Shown here piece after piece: positions 25,464 through 33,921 of a DNA stretch of 48,403 nucleotides. Within the stretch, counting starts at the first letter, position 1. The number at the start of each line of letters is the position of its first letter. The notes under the pieces were generated by a model. It was not told the origin of the DNA. It saw only the letters and a program-made list of their open reading frames with translations, and searched no databases. The DNA comes from Bacteroidales bacterium (GTDB lineage: Bacteria > Bacteroidota > Bacteroidia > Bacteroidales > Bacteroidaceae), in assembly GCA_022772475.1 (NCBI GenBank), contig JALEZQ010000017.1, positions 1-48,403 on the forward strand, given 5' to 3'. The translations under genes and the position numbers were made by a program.

Positions 25464-27410
25464 TCAGGCAAGCAGGAACATGAGGGTCAGTGCCAGGATG
25501 CCCAGGAAGAACACGAAGGCATACTTCTGTACGGCACCGCTCTGCAGACCACGGATGCGATAGCCCAGGGCATTGGCACCCCATGCCAGGAAGTCGAAGA
25601 AGCCGTCGATGATGTGGCGGTCGAACCAGGCGATGGGCTTGGAGATATGGGCAAAGATGATGCGGTGGGTGACGTACTGATAGACCTCGTCCATATAGAA
25701 GCGCTTGTAGGCCCAGCGGTGCAGGCCGGAGAACTTCTCGGCCATGCTGTCGGCCACGGGCTGACGCTTGCGGATATAGATGAAGGTGGCCAGGAGGATG
25801 GAGCAGACGGCGATGACGATGCTCGTGCCGGCTACGCCCCAGTCGAGGTGGATGTCATAGGCCTGACCGTCGGCGCTGACGAAGTGGCCGAAGGGGATAA
25901 AGCCGGCGGCGCAGGTCACTACAGCGAGGAAGATGAGCGGCAGGGTCATCACCAGCGGAGCCTCGTGGGGCGTATGGTGGGCGTGGAGCTCTTCGTTCTC
26001 CGTTCCCCAGAAGATGCCGTAGTAGAGGCGGAACATGTAGAAGGCGGTCATGGCGGCGATGGCGGTCATGAACCATCCTACGAAGGGACTGTAGGCGAAG
26101 CAAGCCGTCAGAATCTCATCCTTCGAGAAGAATCCCGAGAAGGGCGGTATGCCGGCGATGGCCAGACAGGCGATAAGGAAGGTGATGTGGGTGATGGGCA
26201 TGTACTTGCGCAGGCCGCCCATGGCCGACATCTCGTTGCTGTGCACGGCGTGGATGATGCAGCCGGCGCCGAGGAAGAGAAGGGCCTTGAACATGGCGTG
26301 GGTGAACAGGTGGAACATGGACGCCATGTAGCCCAGCGAGCCGACGTGGTGATGGCCGGTAGGCAGTTCGGTGCAGACGCCGAGGGCCACCATCATGAAG
26401 GCAATCTGCGAGATGGTGGAGAAGGCCAGCACGCGCTTGATGTCGCTCTGGGCACAGGCCACGGCGGCGGCATAGAAGGCGGTAAAGACGCCCACCCATA
26501 CCACGATGCCGAGGACGGTGTGGCCGCCGATGGTGCCGAAACTCTGGAGCAGGGGCATCATACGGGCGATGAGGAACACGCCGGCGACCACCATCGTGGC
26601 GGCATGGATGAGGGCGCTGACGGGCGTCGGGCCTTCCATGGCGTCGGGCAGCCAGATGTGGAGGGGGAACATGGCACTCTTACCGGCACCACCGATGAAC
26701 ATCAGACCGAGGGCGACGGGGATAAACTTGGCCGCGTCGGCATCGAAGCCGCAAATCTGTCCCATGGTGTCCACCACCTGGCCGTCGGCGCCAGCCTCAA
26801 CAAAGTTGAACGTGCCGGCAAAGTAGCCATAGATAAGGATGCCGATGAGGAAGAACATATCGGCGAAGCGGGTGACGATGAAGGCCTTCTTTGACGCGGC
26901 GATGGCTGCGGGCGAGGTGAAGTAGAAGCCGATGAGGAGGTAGGACGAGACGCCCACGAGTTCCCAGAACATGTACATCTGGAAGATGTTGGTGGCCACG
27001 ACGAGTCCGAGCATCGACATGGTGAAGAGGCTGAGGAAGGCGTAGTAGCGCTGGAAGCCGCGTTCGCCGTGCATATAGCCGAAGGAGTAGATGTGCACCA
27101 TGAGCGAGACGGTGGAAATGACGATGAGCATCATGACGGAGATGGGGTCGAGCATGATACCCAGGTCGAAGTGGAGGTTGCCCATGGGGAGCCATTCAAA
27201 GTTGTATGGCAGGAGCGTGGCGAAGGTGCCGTCCTCGCCGCGGGGCGCGGTGAAGTAGGCATAGGCCGTCATATAGGACAAGATGGTGACGATGCCGAGT
27301 ACGGAGGTACCCACCAGGCCGGCCGTCTTGTGGCTGAGCCATTTTCCGCATATTCCGAGGAAGAGGAACGAGAAGAATGGCAGCAGGAGGATTAATAATG
27401 TGTATTCCAT
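25464..27410 (-). CDS. nuoL: NADH-quinone oxidoreductase subunit L
   Basis: The distal proton channel of complex I. The protein has the long helix bundle of the family, with MYMFWELVGVSSYLLIGFYF, the channel motif FPLHIWLPDAMEGPTPVSAL and IHAATMVVAGVFLIAR. The C-terminal extension with the long lateral helix is expected in the last 120 residues. 648 residues is full length. It follows nuoK by about 63 bases, a slightly wider gap than the others in the operon but still compatible with one transcript. Confidence 0.96.
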   Translation of the reverse strand: MEYTLLILLLPFFSFLFLGICGKWLSHKTAGLVGTSVLGIVTILSYMTAYAYFTAPRGEDGTFATLLPYNFEWLPMGNLHFDLGIMLDPISVMMLIVISTVSLMVHIYSFGYMHGERGFQRYYAFLSLFTMSMLGLVVATNIFQMYMFWELVGVSSYLLIGFYFTSPAAIAASKKAFIVTRFADMFFLIGILIYGYFAGTFNFVEAGADGQVVDTMGQICGFDADAAKFIPVALGLMFIGGAGKSAMFPLHIWLPDAMEGPTPVSALIHAATMVVAGVFLIARMMPLLQSFGTIGGHTVLGIVVWVGVFTAFYAAAVACAQSDIKRVLAFSTISQIAFMMVALGVCTELPTGHHHVGSLGYMASMFHLFTHAMFKALLFLGAGCIIHAVHSNEMSAMGGLRKYMPITHITFLIACLAIAGIPPFSGFFSKDEILTACFAYSPFVGWFMTAIAAMTAFYMFRLYYGIFWGTENEELHAHHTPHEAPLVMTLPLIFLAVVTCAAGFIPFGHFVSADGQAYDIHLDWGVAGTSIVIAVCSILLATFIYIRKRQPVADSMAEKFSGLHRWAYKRFYMDEVYQYVTHRIIFAHISKPIAWFDRHIIDGFFDFLAWGANALGYRIRGLQSGAVQKYAFVFFLGILALTLMFLLA

Positions 27411-27473
27411 GCTTTCAAGTTAATGGATGACTGGAAGTTCGGTGTAAGGTTGTGGTCTTTGAGGAGACGCTAA

Positions 27474-27782
27474 TCAGCCCTTCATTTTCTCCAACTTGTC
27501 CACCTGTATGCCCTTGAGCATGCGGTAGATGTTGATCATGATGGCAATGGCGACGGCGCTTTCGGCGGCAGCAATAGCGATGGCGAAGACGGAGAAGAGG
27601 TAGCCCTCATTGCCTCCGAAGTTGCACATGCGGTTGAAGACGGCGAAGTTAAGGTCGGCCGAGTTGAGCATGAGTTCGATGGAGAGGAGCACGGCCAGCG
27701 TGCTGCGGCGTGTGATAAAGCCGAAGATACCGGCGCACATCATCACGGCCGAGATAATAAGCATATATTCTATCTGTATCAT
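27474..27782 (-). CDS. nuoK: NADH-quinone oxidoreductase subunit K
   Basis: A small three-helix membrane subunit of complex I (102 residues, the usual size). The diagnostic segment LAVLLSIELMLNSADLNF carries the conserved glutamate of the proton path, and AAAESAVAIAIMINIYR holds the second one. It lies 21 bases after nuoJ. Confidence 0.96.
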   Translation of the reverse strand: MIQIEYMLIISAVMMCAGIFGFITRRSTLAVLLSIELMLNSADLNFAVFNRMCNFGGNEGYLFSVFAIAIAAAESAVAIAIMINIYRMLKGIQVDKLEKMKG

Positions 27783-27803
27783 AGCGTTGAGGATGTGTGT
27801 GGT

Positions 27804-28334
27804 TTAGCGCTTGCGTGCGATGAGCAGACCAGCCACGATACATGCCAGCAGGAGTACGCTGACGGCCTCGAAGGGGAGCAGGTGTCCGCCCTCGCCCGAG
27901 GAGAGGAGGGTGTTGCCGATGCTGTCGATAGAGGTGGCTGCGGCATTGACGGGCTCTTGGGGTGCGTCGAGTGTGGCGATGTTGGCGAAGAGGTTCTGCT
28001 TGAGAAGCATGAAGAGGAAGACGAGGAAGCCGACGAGTGCGAGGATGAATCCCCACGAGGCGTCCTTGATACGTGCCTTGGTGTCCTGGCCTTTTGCTCC
28101 GTCGGTGAGGAGGATGGCAAAGACGTAGAGCACGATGATGCCGCCGGCATATACCATGGTCTGGACGGCGCCGAGGAAGGTATAGCCCATCAGGAAGTAC
28201 ATGCCCGCCGTACCGAGGAGCACGAAGAGCAGGTAGGTGGCCGCACGGATGACGCTCTTCGTCGCCACGGTGGCGATGGAAGAGAGGATGATGATGGCGG
28301 CCAAGATGACAAACATGATATTTTGCGAATTCAT
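27804..28334 (-). CDS. nuoJ: NADH-quinone oxidoreductase subunit J
   Basis: A membrane subunit with five predicted helices (176 residues). The segment ATYLLFVLLGTAGMYFLMGY is the conserved transmembrane helix 3 region of NuoJ, and VQTMVYAGGIIVLYVFAIL follows as in other family members. It lies 18 bases after nuoI and 21 before nuoK in the standard order I-J-K-L-M-N. Confidence 0.95.
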   Translation of the reverse strand: MNSQNIMFVILAAIIILSSIATVATKSVIRAATYLLFVLLGTAGMYFLMGYTFLGAVQTMVYAGGIIVLYVFAILLTDGAKGQDTKARIKDASWGFILALVGFLVFLFMLLKQNLFANIATLDAPQEPVNAAATSIDSIGNTLLSSGEGGHLLPFEAVSVLLLACIVAGLLIARKR

Positions 28335-28352
28335 TTGCTTGTTTGTTAGAGA

Positions 28353-28880
28353 TTAAGCGTTGGCTTCGCCGGCCTTTGCCGTGGGAGCGGCGGGGGCGGG
28401 TTTCTTGACGACGGGCTTTTCGGCCACGTGGCTGCCGGGCTGGTTGAGTACGCGAACCAAGCGGGCGCGGTCGAAGACGGCGTTTTCAAAACTCTGGTCG
28501 AAGGTGATGGCGCCGTGGGGGCAGGCCCGGGTACAGAGCTGGCAGAACATGCACGAGCCCAGGTTGTACTCGTAGCGCGTCAAGCGCTTTTTCTTCTTGC
28601 CGTCGGCGTCTTCATAAAATTCGCTCTCTACCTTGATGGTGTCGTTGGGGCAGGCCATCTGGCAGAGTCCGCAGCCTACGCACTTATGCTCGTTGTTCTC
28701 GTTGTGTGGCATGACAAGGCTGCCGCGGAAACGGTCGAACATCTGCAGCTCGTTGCGGTTTTCGGGATACTGCTCGGTAATTTTCTTGGTGAAATACTCG
28801 CGCATGGTGGTCTTGAGGCCAACGCAGAGGCTCTTCACGCCGCCGAACAGTCCGCTGAAATAATTATTGTCGTTGTTCAT
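28353..28880 (-). CDS. nuoI: NADH-quinone oxidoreductase subunit I (two 4Fe-4S clusters)
   Basis: Peripheral-arm iron-sulphur subunit that passes electrons to NuoB. Two ferredoxin-type motifs are intact: CVGCGLCQMACP (Cys67, 70, 73, 77) and CMFCQLCTRACP (Cys110, 113, 116, 120). The C-terminus ends in a tail of about 20 residues rich in Pro, Ala and Lys (PVVKKPAPAAPTAKAG), which is not part of the folded family core. A similar Ala/Pro-rich tail sits at the N-terminus of NuoCD in this operon. Since NuoE, F and G are missing, this subunit and NuoCD form the exposed electron entry face. Confidence 0.96.
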   Translation of the reverse strand: MNNDNNYFSGLFGGVKSLCVGLKTTMREYFTKKITEQYPENRNELQMFDRFRGSLVMPHNENNEHKCVGCGLCQMACPNDTIKVESEFYEDADGKKKKRLTRYEYNLGSCMFCQLCTRACPHGAITFDQSFENAVFDRARLVRVLNQPGSHVAEKPVVKKPAPAAPTAKAGEANA

Positions 28881-28911
28881 TGATTCGTTGGATGGATGGT
28901 TGGCAGTTTAC

Positions 28912-29997
28912 TTAGAAGTGCAGTCCGTAGGCCACGACGAGGGCCATGAGGATGAGGTTGACCATCGATATGGGCACGAGGTACTTCCACTCGAGCGAGA
29001 GAATCTGGTCGATTCGCAGACGGGGGAAGGTCCAGCGGAGCCACATGAGGAGGAACACCACGAAGACGGACTTGCCGATGAACCACACGAAGCCGGGGAT
29101 ATAGGCCATGACTTCGTTGAAGCCGTCCAGCCCGGCGATGGTCAGGGGTGCCCAGCCGCCGAGGAAGATGGTGGCGGCCATACCGGCGCAGATGAAGAGG
29201 TTGAGGTATTCGGCCAGATAGTAGTAGCCGAAGTGCATACCGGAGTATTCGGTGTGGTAGCCGGCGGTCAGTTCGCTCTCACTCTCAGGCAGGTCGAACG
29301 GGCCACGGTTACACTCGGCATTGCCGGCGATGAGGTAGATGATGAAGGCCAGGACGGCGGGCAGGTGTCCGCGGAAGATGTTCCAGCCGTTGGCGGCCTG
29401 ATCGGCGCAGATTTCGCTGAACGACATCGTACCCGTCAGGCAGATCATGGTGAGCATGGTCATGCCGATGGAGAGTTCGTAACTGATGATCTGTGCACCG
29501 CTACGCATGGCGCCGATGAGCGAGTACTTGTTGTTACTACTCCATCCGGCCAGCAGGATACCCACTACGCCGAGGCTCGATACGGCGAGGAAGAAGAAGA
29601 CGCCGACGTTGAAGTCGATGATGTGGGCGCCCATGTTCCAGGGCAGGCAGGCGAAGGTGAGCATGGAGGCGGTCACCACGAGGAAGGGCGCCATGTTGTG
29701 CAGGAAGCGGTCGGTCTGGCGCAGGTCGATGATTTCCTTGGTGAGCATCTTGAACACGTCGCTGAACACCTGGAGCGTACCCCACGGACCGACGCGCATC
29801 GGGCCGAGGCGGCACTGGAAGAAGGCACAGACCTTACGCTCCATGTAAATCAGGAAGATGGCGAACACGGCGTAGAGGGTGATGACGGCCAGCGCCACCC
29901 CGATGCTCTCGGAGAGGATGGCGGCCCATTCGGGCAGACCAAGGGTACCGGTGAGCATACCGTGAATCCATGTCGTTATGTCTTGGAAATTGAACAT
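28912..29997 (-). CDS. nuoH: NADH-quinone oxidoreductase subunit H
   Basis: Membrane subunit at the junction with the peripheral arm; it helps form the quinone-binding chamber. The family signatures are clear: YMERKVCAFFQCRLGPMRVG near the N-terminus and DLPESESELTAGYHTEYSGM, the acidic loop that couples quinone reduction to proton flow. 361 residues is full length. The gap to nuoCD is about 105 bases and holds GC-rich inverted segments (around 30055-30100), wider than elsewhere in the operon; a processing site there is possible. Confidence 0.95.
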   Translation of the reverse strand: MFNFQDITTWIHGMLTGTLGLPEWAAILSESIGVALAVITLYAVFAIFLIYMERKVCAFFQCRLGPMRVGPWGTLQVFSDVFKMLTKEIIDLRQTDRFLHNMAPFLVVTASMLTFACLPWNMGAHIIDFNVGVFFFLAVSSLGVVGILLAGWSSNNKYSLIGAMRSGAQIISYELSIGMTMLTMICLTGTMSFSEICADQAANGWNIFRGHLPAVLAFIIYLIAGNAECNRGPFDLPESESELTAGYHTEYSGMHFGYYYLAEYLNLFICAGMAATIFLGGWAPLTIAGLDGFNEVMAYIPGFVWFIGKSVFVVFLLMWLRWTFPRLRIDQILSLEWKYLVPISMVNLILMALVVAYGLHF

Positions 29998-30102
29998 GAT
30001 TCTATACTATATATATATGAGTGTTTCTGTCTGTCGTCGTCTGCTGCGGTGTGGCGGGTGGAAACTGTCCCTACCCCGCCCGCCGGCTGGCAGACCGGCT
30101 GT

Positions 30103-31773
30103 TTATCTGTCAATATCGGGCACGACATAGTCCACCGTACCGCCGATGGTGATGAGGTCGGCAATCATGTTGCCGCGGCAGGCGGTGTCCATCACGGCCA
30201 CGAGGGGCAGACCCGTCGAGCGGTAGTGCAGACGGTAGGGGCTCTTGTCGCCCTTGCTCTCGAGGAAGACGCCAAACTCGCCACGGCTGCCCTCTACGGA
30301 GGAGTAGTACGTGCCGGCGGGCACCTTGATGATGGGCTTGGTCTTCTCCTGGAAGGGACCTTCGGGGATATTGTCGATGAGCTGCTCGATGATGTTGAGG
30401 CTCTCCAGAATTTCGTCCAGACGTATCATGTAGCGGGCGAAGCTGTCGCCTTCGGTGCGGAGCACTTCGTTGAAGTTGACCTTTCCGTAGGCGGCATAGG
30501 GGTGGTGCTTACGCACGTCGTTGCTCCAGCCTGCGGCACGGCCTGTACCGCCGGTACAGCCGAAGGATATGACCTGCTCGCGGGTGAGCACGCCGACGCC
30601 CTTGGCACGGTTCTGGAAGATGACGTTGCCGGTGAAGATGTCGTGATACTCCTTGATATTCTTCCGCATGTAGGGGATAAACTCCTTGACGCGCTTCTGG
30701 AAGTTGGGATGGATGTCGGCCATCACACCGCCGATGGTGTTGTAGTTGAGGATAAGGCGTCCGCCGCAAGTCTCCTCGAAAATTTTGAGGATTTCCTCGC
30801 GGTCACGGAAACCGTAGAGGAAGGCGGTGGTGGCGCCCATGTCCTGGCAGAGGCAGGAGAAGAAGAGGATGTGGCTGTCGATACGCTGCAGCTCGTCCAT
30901 GATGGTACGGATGACCTGTACGCGCTCGCTCACCTCGATGCCCATAGCCTTCTCGATGCACATACACAGGGCGTGGCGGTTCTGCATGGCGCCGAGGTAG
31001 TCCAGACGGTCGGTCAGGGCGAGGGTCTGCGGATAGGTCATGTTCTCGCTGATCTTCTCTACTGCACGGTGGATGTAGCCCAGGATGGGGTCGATCTTGC
31101 GGATGCGCTCACCGTCGAGCGACACGCGGAAGTGGAGCACACCGTGGGTCGAGGGGTGCTGCGGACCGATGTTGACCACATATTCGTCCTCGTCGAAGAT
31201 GTTGTGCGTCTCCTTGGTGATGGTACCGTCCTGCTGCAGGATGTACGAATCGGTGGTGTCGGCCAGGGGCTCGTTGGTCATGCGCAGGGGGTTGTTCTTC
31301 TCGGTCTCGTCGTCCTTGCGGAAGGGGTAGCCCACCCAGTCTTCGCGCATGAAGATGCGGCGCATGTCGGGGTGTCCGGTAAACTTGATGCCGTAGAAGT
31401 CGTAAACCTCGCGCTCGTAGATATTGGCGATGTCCCACAGGTCGCTCACGGAGGGGAGGAAGGGGTTTTCGCGGTCGGCGGTGAGGGTCTTGATAGCCAC
31501 GCGCTGGTGCGTGGTGGTGTTTTCGAGCTGATATACTACGCCCAGTCCTTCTTCTCCCCAATCTACGCCGGTGAGGTTTTCAAGGTAGTCCATGCCTTCC
31601 TTCTCTTTGAGGCGCACCAGTTCGGCGCGTGCCTCAGCGGGAGCGAGCACACGGGGCTTGATTTCGTTTTCGGCGGGTTTGGCCGGTGCGGCGGGAGCGG
31701 CAGCGGGGCGTGCGGCAGGTGCCGGCTTGGCGGCAGCGGCCTGCGGCTTGCTTTGTTCGTTCTGTTCGGTCAT
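30103..31773 (-). CDS. nuoCD: NADH-quinone oxidoreductase subunits C and D, fused
   Basis: One protein carries both the NuoC domain (about residues 45-165, with [20 protein letters not shown]) and the NuoD domain (about 195-556), which binds quinone next to NuoB. The NuoD quinone loop HPSTHG is at 206-211. Fused NuoCD is known in several bacterial groups. The first 37 residues are an Ala/Pro/Lys-rich low-complexity extension ([20 protein letters not shown]) in front of the NuoC fold. The start at 31773 overlaps the nuoB stop codon by four bases (ATGA), so translation is probably coupled. Confidence 0.95.
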   Translation of the reverse strand: MTEQNEQSKPQAAAAKPAPAARPAAAPAAPAKPAENEIKPRVLAPAEARAELVRLKEKEGMDYLENLTGVDWGEEGLGVVYQLENTTTHQRVAIKTLTADRENPFLPSVSDLWDIANIYEREVYDFYGIKFTGHPDMRRIFMREDWVGYPFRKDDETEKNNPLRMTNEPLADTTDSYILQQDGTITKETHNIFDEDEYVVNIGPQHPSTHGVLHFRVSLDGERIRKIDPILGYIHRAVEKISENMTYPQTLALTDRLDYLGAMQNRHALCMCIEKAMGIEVSERVQVIRTIMDELQRIDSHILFFSCLCQDMGATTAFLYGFRDREEILKIFEETCGGRLILNYNTIGGVMADIHPNFQKRVKEFIPYMRKNIKEYHDIFTGNVIFQNRAKGVGVLTREQVISFGCTGGTGRAAGWSNDVRKHHPYAAYGKVNFNEVLRTEGDSFARYMIRLDEILESLNIIEQLIDNIPEGPFQEKTKPIIKVPAGTYYSSVEGSRGEFGVFLESKGDKSPYRLHYRSTGLPLVAVMDTACRGNMIADLITIGGTVDYVVPDIDR

Positions 31774-32405
31774 GCCTGTTCCTCCTGTTGGTATAGGGCT
31801 TCGGCGCGCTGTTCAGCCTCTTCGCGGTAGGGGTCTTTCTGCTTGCGGTTGGTGGTGCCGAAGAAGTTTTCTACTTTCACAATTCTCTGCAGCTGCATCA
31901 TGCCGTAGAGGAACGACTCGGGGCGCGGGGGGCATCCGGGCACATATACATCTACGGGGATGATCTGGTCCACGCCCTTGACGACGTGGAACGACTTGGT
32001 GAAGGGTCCGCCCGAGATGGCGCAGCCGCCAACGGCCACGACATACTTGGGGTCGGCCATCTGGTCGTAGAGGCGGCGGAGCACGGGGGCCATCTTGGTG
32101 GTGATGGTGCCCGACACCAGGATGACGTCGGCCTGACGCGGACTGTTGCGCGTCACCTCGAAGCCGAAGCGGGCAATGTCGTAGCGGGCGGCGCAGACGG
32201 CCATAAACTCGATGCCGCAGCAGCTGGTGGCGAAGGTCAGCGGCCAGAGCGAGTTGGAGCGGCCCCAGTCGATGAGTTCGTCCAGTTTGCGAACTATCAC
32301 ATTGGTACCCTTGGCGTTGAGTTCAGCGACGAGTTTCTCAAAGGTCTCGTTGTCCTTAAATTCCTCGTAGGGAATGTTCTTGATTTTGGGTCGTTTCATT
32401 GCCAT
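31770..32405 (-). CDS. nuoB: NADH-quinone oxidoreductase subunit B (cluster N2)
   Basis: Carries the terminal 4Fe-4S cluster N2, which reduces quinone. The ligands are present: the adjacent pair Cys62-Cys63 ([10 protein letters not shown]), Cys128 (VGGCAISGG) and Cys158 (VPGCPPRPE). The C-terminal 40 residues are charged and go beyond the minimal family core. Two starts are possible: 32405 (MAMKRP), overlapping nuoA by ten bases, or 32399 (MKRPKI), which gives a four-base ATGA overlap with the nuoA stop. Confidence 0.95.
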   Translation of the reverse strand: MAMKRPKIKNIPYEEFKDNETFEKLVAELNAKGTNVIVRKLDELIDWGRSNSLWPLTFATSCCGIEFMAVCAARYDIARFGFEVTRNSPRQADVILVSGTITTKMAPVLRRLYDQMADPKYVVAVGGCAISGGPFTKSFHVVKGVDQIIPVDVYVPGCPPRPESFLYGMMQLQRIVKVENFFGTTNRKQKDPYREEAEQRAEALYQQEEQA

Positions 32406-32746
32406 TTCAAAGCTCCTTTCCTCCAGGCGTAAGCAAGGCCCAGAACTAAGATAAACAGGAAGAAGATCACGCTCAGCAGTCCGCCGGGGCCCATGGCTTT
32501 CATTACCGTGGCCCAGGGGAAGAGGAACATGGTCTCGACATCAAACATCAGGAAGAGGATGGCAAAGAGATAGTAGCCTACGCGGAACTGCATCCACGAG
32601 CGGCCACGGGTGGGAATACCACACTCATAGGGCTCTTCCTTCTGTGCGTTGAAGCTTCGGGGCGCTATCAGGCGGGCCAACAGCGTCACGATGGCAACGA
32701 ACAAGATACCTGTCAACGCTACGGTGACAAACAAGGTAAAGTTCAT
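32396..32746 (-). CDS. nuoA: NADH-quinone oxidoreductase subunit A
   Basis: First gene of the operon. A small membrane subunit with three helices (116 residues, normal size). It shows the conserved loop [12 protein letters not shown] with its cysteine, and [20 protein letters not shown], the helix with the conserved acidic residues. No -7/-33 promoter is evident in the 160 bases directly upstream. The nearest minus-strand promoter is at 33091-33121, and a terminator lies in between, so expression could depend on read-through. Confidence 0.95.
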   Translation of the reverse strand: MNFTLFVTVALTGILFVAIVTLLARLIAPRSFNAQKEEPYECGIPTRGRSWMQFRVGYYLFAILFLMFDVETMFLFPWATVMKAMGPGGLLSVIFFLFILVLGLAYAWRKGALKWQ

Positions 32747-32909
32747 AGCTCTTTGTTGATGTGAGGGTTATTATAAAATGTTATTGTTGTTTTGTGAGGA
32801 CGCACCTACCCTACCCGTCACCAACGACACCTTACGGGGCATCGGAAGCAGGCAGGAGGTACAGCGTGAGCGGGGCTTTCACACAGGCCGTGAAGGGGGT
32901 GTGAAGAAG

Positions 32910-33084
32910 AAAAAAATCCGCAGTCAACCAAGGCAAGGGCAAGCCTTCGTGACATGCGGATATGGCAACAGGGCAGGGAAGCTTTGGCGCTTCTCAGCCT
33001 TCTTACAGCATTTGACGCCGAGCCACAGCATCTGCTGCTCGGCACACGATGTATGATTGCCCTTTTTCACACTGTTCGTCTTAC
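32910..33084 (-). ncRNA. Probable small RNA or attenuated leader upstream of nuoA
   Basis: A transcript of about 175 bases is bounded by a good promoter (33091-33121) and an intrinsic terminator: stem ATCCGCA/TGCGGAT (32916-32922 with 32955-32961), inner stem AAGGC/GCCTT, then seven T on the minus strand. Inside, GCCGAGC and GCTCGGC form a hairpin, and AGGGCA near the 5' end can pair with TGCCCT further on, giving a closed rod. A 35-codon frame ends inside the terminator, but its composition is Cys/Lys-rich and unlike the proteins here. It could be a 6S-like RNA or a leader that attenuates nuo; I cannot assign it to a family. Confidence 0.6.
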
Positions 33085-33090
33085 GAGGGG

Positions 33091-33121
33091 CAAAGTTATG
33101 AATTTTTGTAAAGACAGGAAA
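33091..33121 (-). promoter_or_regulatory. Promoter of the small RNA upstream of nuo
   Basis: The minus strand reads TTTC, 19 bases, TAACTTTG. The -7 element is a full match to TAnnTTTG and the -33 element differs from TTTG by one base. It would start transcription near 33084. Confidence 0.65.
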
Positions 33122-33310
33122 GCCTTTGCTACCCAAAAATGCGAAGACCAAAGCAAAGTGTGCAGTTTTCTGTAACTTCAGACCGACGACATGTCCTGCA
33201 GGAATCACCGTGGACGCGGCGCACTGCAAACGGGCCATCATGCGACGATGGTTTAACAAACATTTACAAGCGTCCCTTATACCTCAAATGTGAACAGAGG
33301 TGAAATAACA

Positions 33311-33342
33311 TTTGCTTTTGCCTCGCCGGCGTTGTATCTTTG
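33311..33342 (+). promoter_or_regulatory. Strong-consensus promoter, plus strand
   Basis: TTTG at 33311-33314, a 20-base spacer and TATCTTTG at 33335-33342 match the Bacteroidota promoter very well. No convincing gene lies downstream; a terminator-like hairpin begins only about 17 bases later. Confidence 0.65.
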
Positions 33343-33359
33343 TATAGTTAGTAGAGACA

Positions 33360-33381
33360 GGGGCCACGGAGCCCCTTTTTT
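33360..33381 (+). terminator. Short intrinsic terminator right after a promoter
   Basis: GGGGC and GCCCC pair around a six-base loop and are followed by TTTTTT. A transcript from the promoter at 33311-33342 would be only about 30-35 bases long unless it reads through. Confidence 0.55.
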
Positions 33382-33400
33382 CGTGTCTTTTCGTGCCCCA

Positions 33401-33454
33401 ACGCCTTGGGCGACCGTTTTTTCTGTCGCCCAAGGCGTAAATTCTGTCGCCCAA
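33401..33454. repeat. Perfect 14-bp inverted repeat and repeated 13-mer
   Basis: ACGCCTTGGGCGAC (33401-33414) and GTCGCCCAAGGCGT (33425-33438) are exact reverse complements around a T-rich ten-base loop. The 13-mer TTCTGTCGCCCAA occurs at 33421 and again at 33442, 21 bp apart, and a third time at 19870 in the other large intergenic region. Confidence 0.55.
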
Positions 33455-33614
33455 GTCGTGTCTCGCGTAGCCCGTACCGTCCATTTTCTCCCGGCTTCGC
33501 CCTTGAGAAACGTTAATACGCTCTTAAATAATCCTAAAATTTATTAAACAAGACTGGGCCCAAGGGATGTTCAGGGGAGCCCAAATAGGTCGATTTCTGT
33601 CGCGATTTGAGGGA

Positions 33615-33803
33615 GAGGCCGCGTAGTAGTGCCATGTCCATTGACGTGGCACTCAGCACGCGTCGCGGCGTCGGCCGCGACACCTATTCTTTGCCGAAAA
33701 AAAACGCGGCTACGCCCCGGTGCCATGTCAATGGACATGGCACTACTAAGCTGCGCCCGGTGCCATGTCTACACATTTCGTTTTTGTAGCGTGGATACAT
33801 TCT
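33615..33803. repeat. 189-bp hairpin-rich repeat element, copy 2
   Basis: Same orientation and same 189-bp length as the copy at 252-440, with only scattered differences. The CATT-loop hairpin is at 33629-33652, the GC-rich central hairpin near 33662-33681 and the AATG-loop hairpin at 33720-33743. It lies downstream of the DUF5686 gene, just as copy 1 lies downstream of a SusD gene. No coding potential is seen. Confidence 0.75.
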
Positions 33804-33921
33804 ACAACGCGGTTTGAGGCGCAGGATGGCTGAAGGCCATCCCAAACCCGACGAAGGCGGGTTTGTCCATAGCCCACGGGCAAGCGACCGTAGTGATCAT
33901 TGCTGCCCGTGGGCCTCGTCG

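Noticed and set aside
23928-26894. Very long plus-strand open frame (988 codons) opposite nuoM and nuoL
   Set aside because: It is antisense to two clearly conserved complex I genes, and its His/Glu/Gly/Asp-rich composition is what the reverse frame of GC-rich membrane-protein codons gives. The same holds for the long plus-strand frames at 22345-23958 and 28867-31830.
32910-33084. Firm call of 6S RNA or a riboswitch
   Set aside because: Size and rod-like pairing fit 6S, but no diagnostic sequence could be matched with confidence and no known riboswitch core was recognised. Left as unassigned.
32924-33259. Minus-strand frame ending inside the terminator of the small RNA
   Set aside because: Most of it lies upstream of the mapped promoter element, and the part inside the transcript is a Cys/Lys-rich stretch ending within the terminator stem. 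It is better explained as a structured RNA.
33607-33817. Short frames inside the second copy of the 189-bp element
   Set aside because: They repeat those in the first copy only because the DNA is repeated; overlapping frames with no start context.
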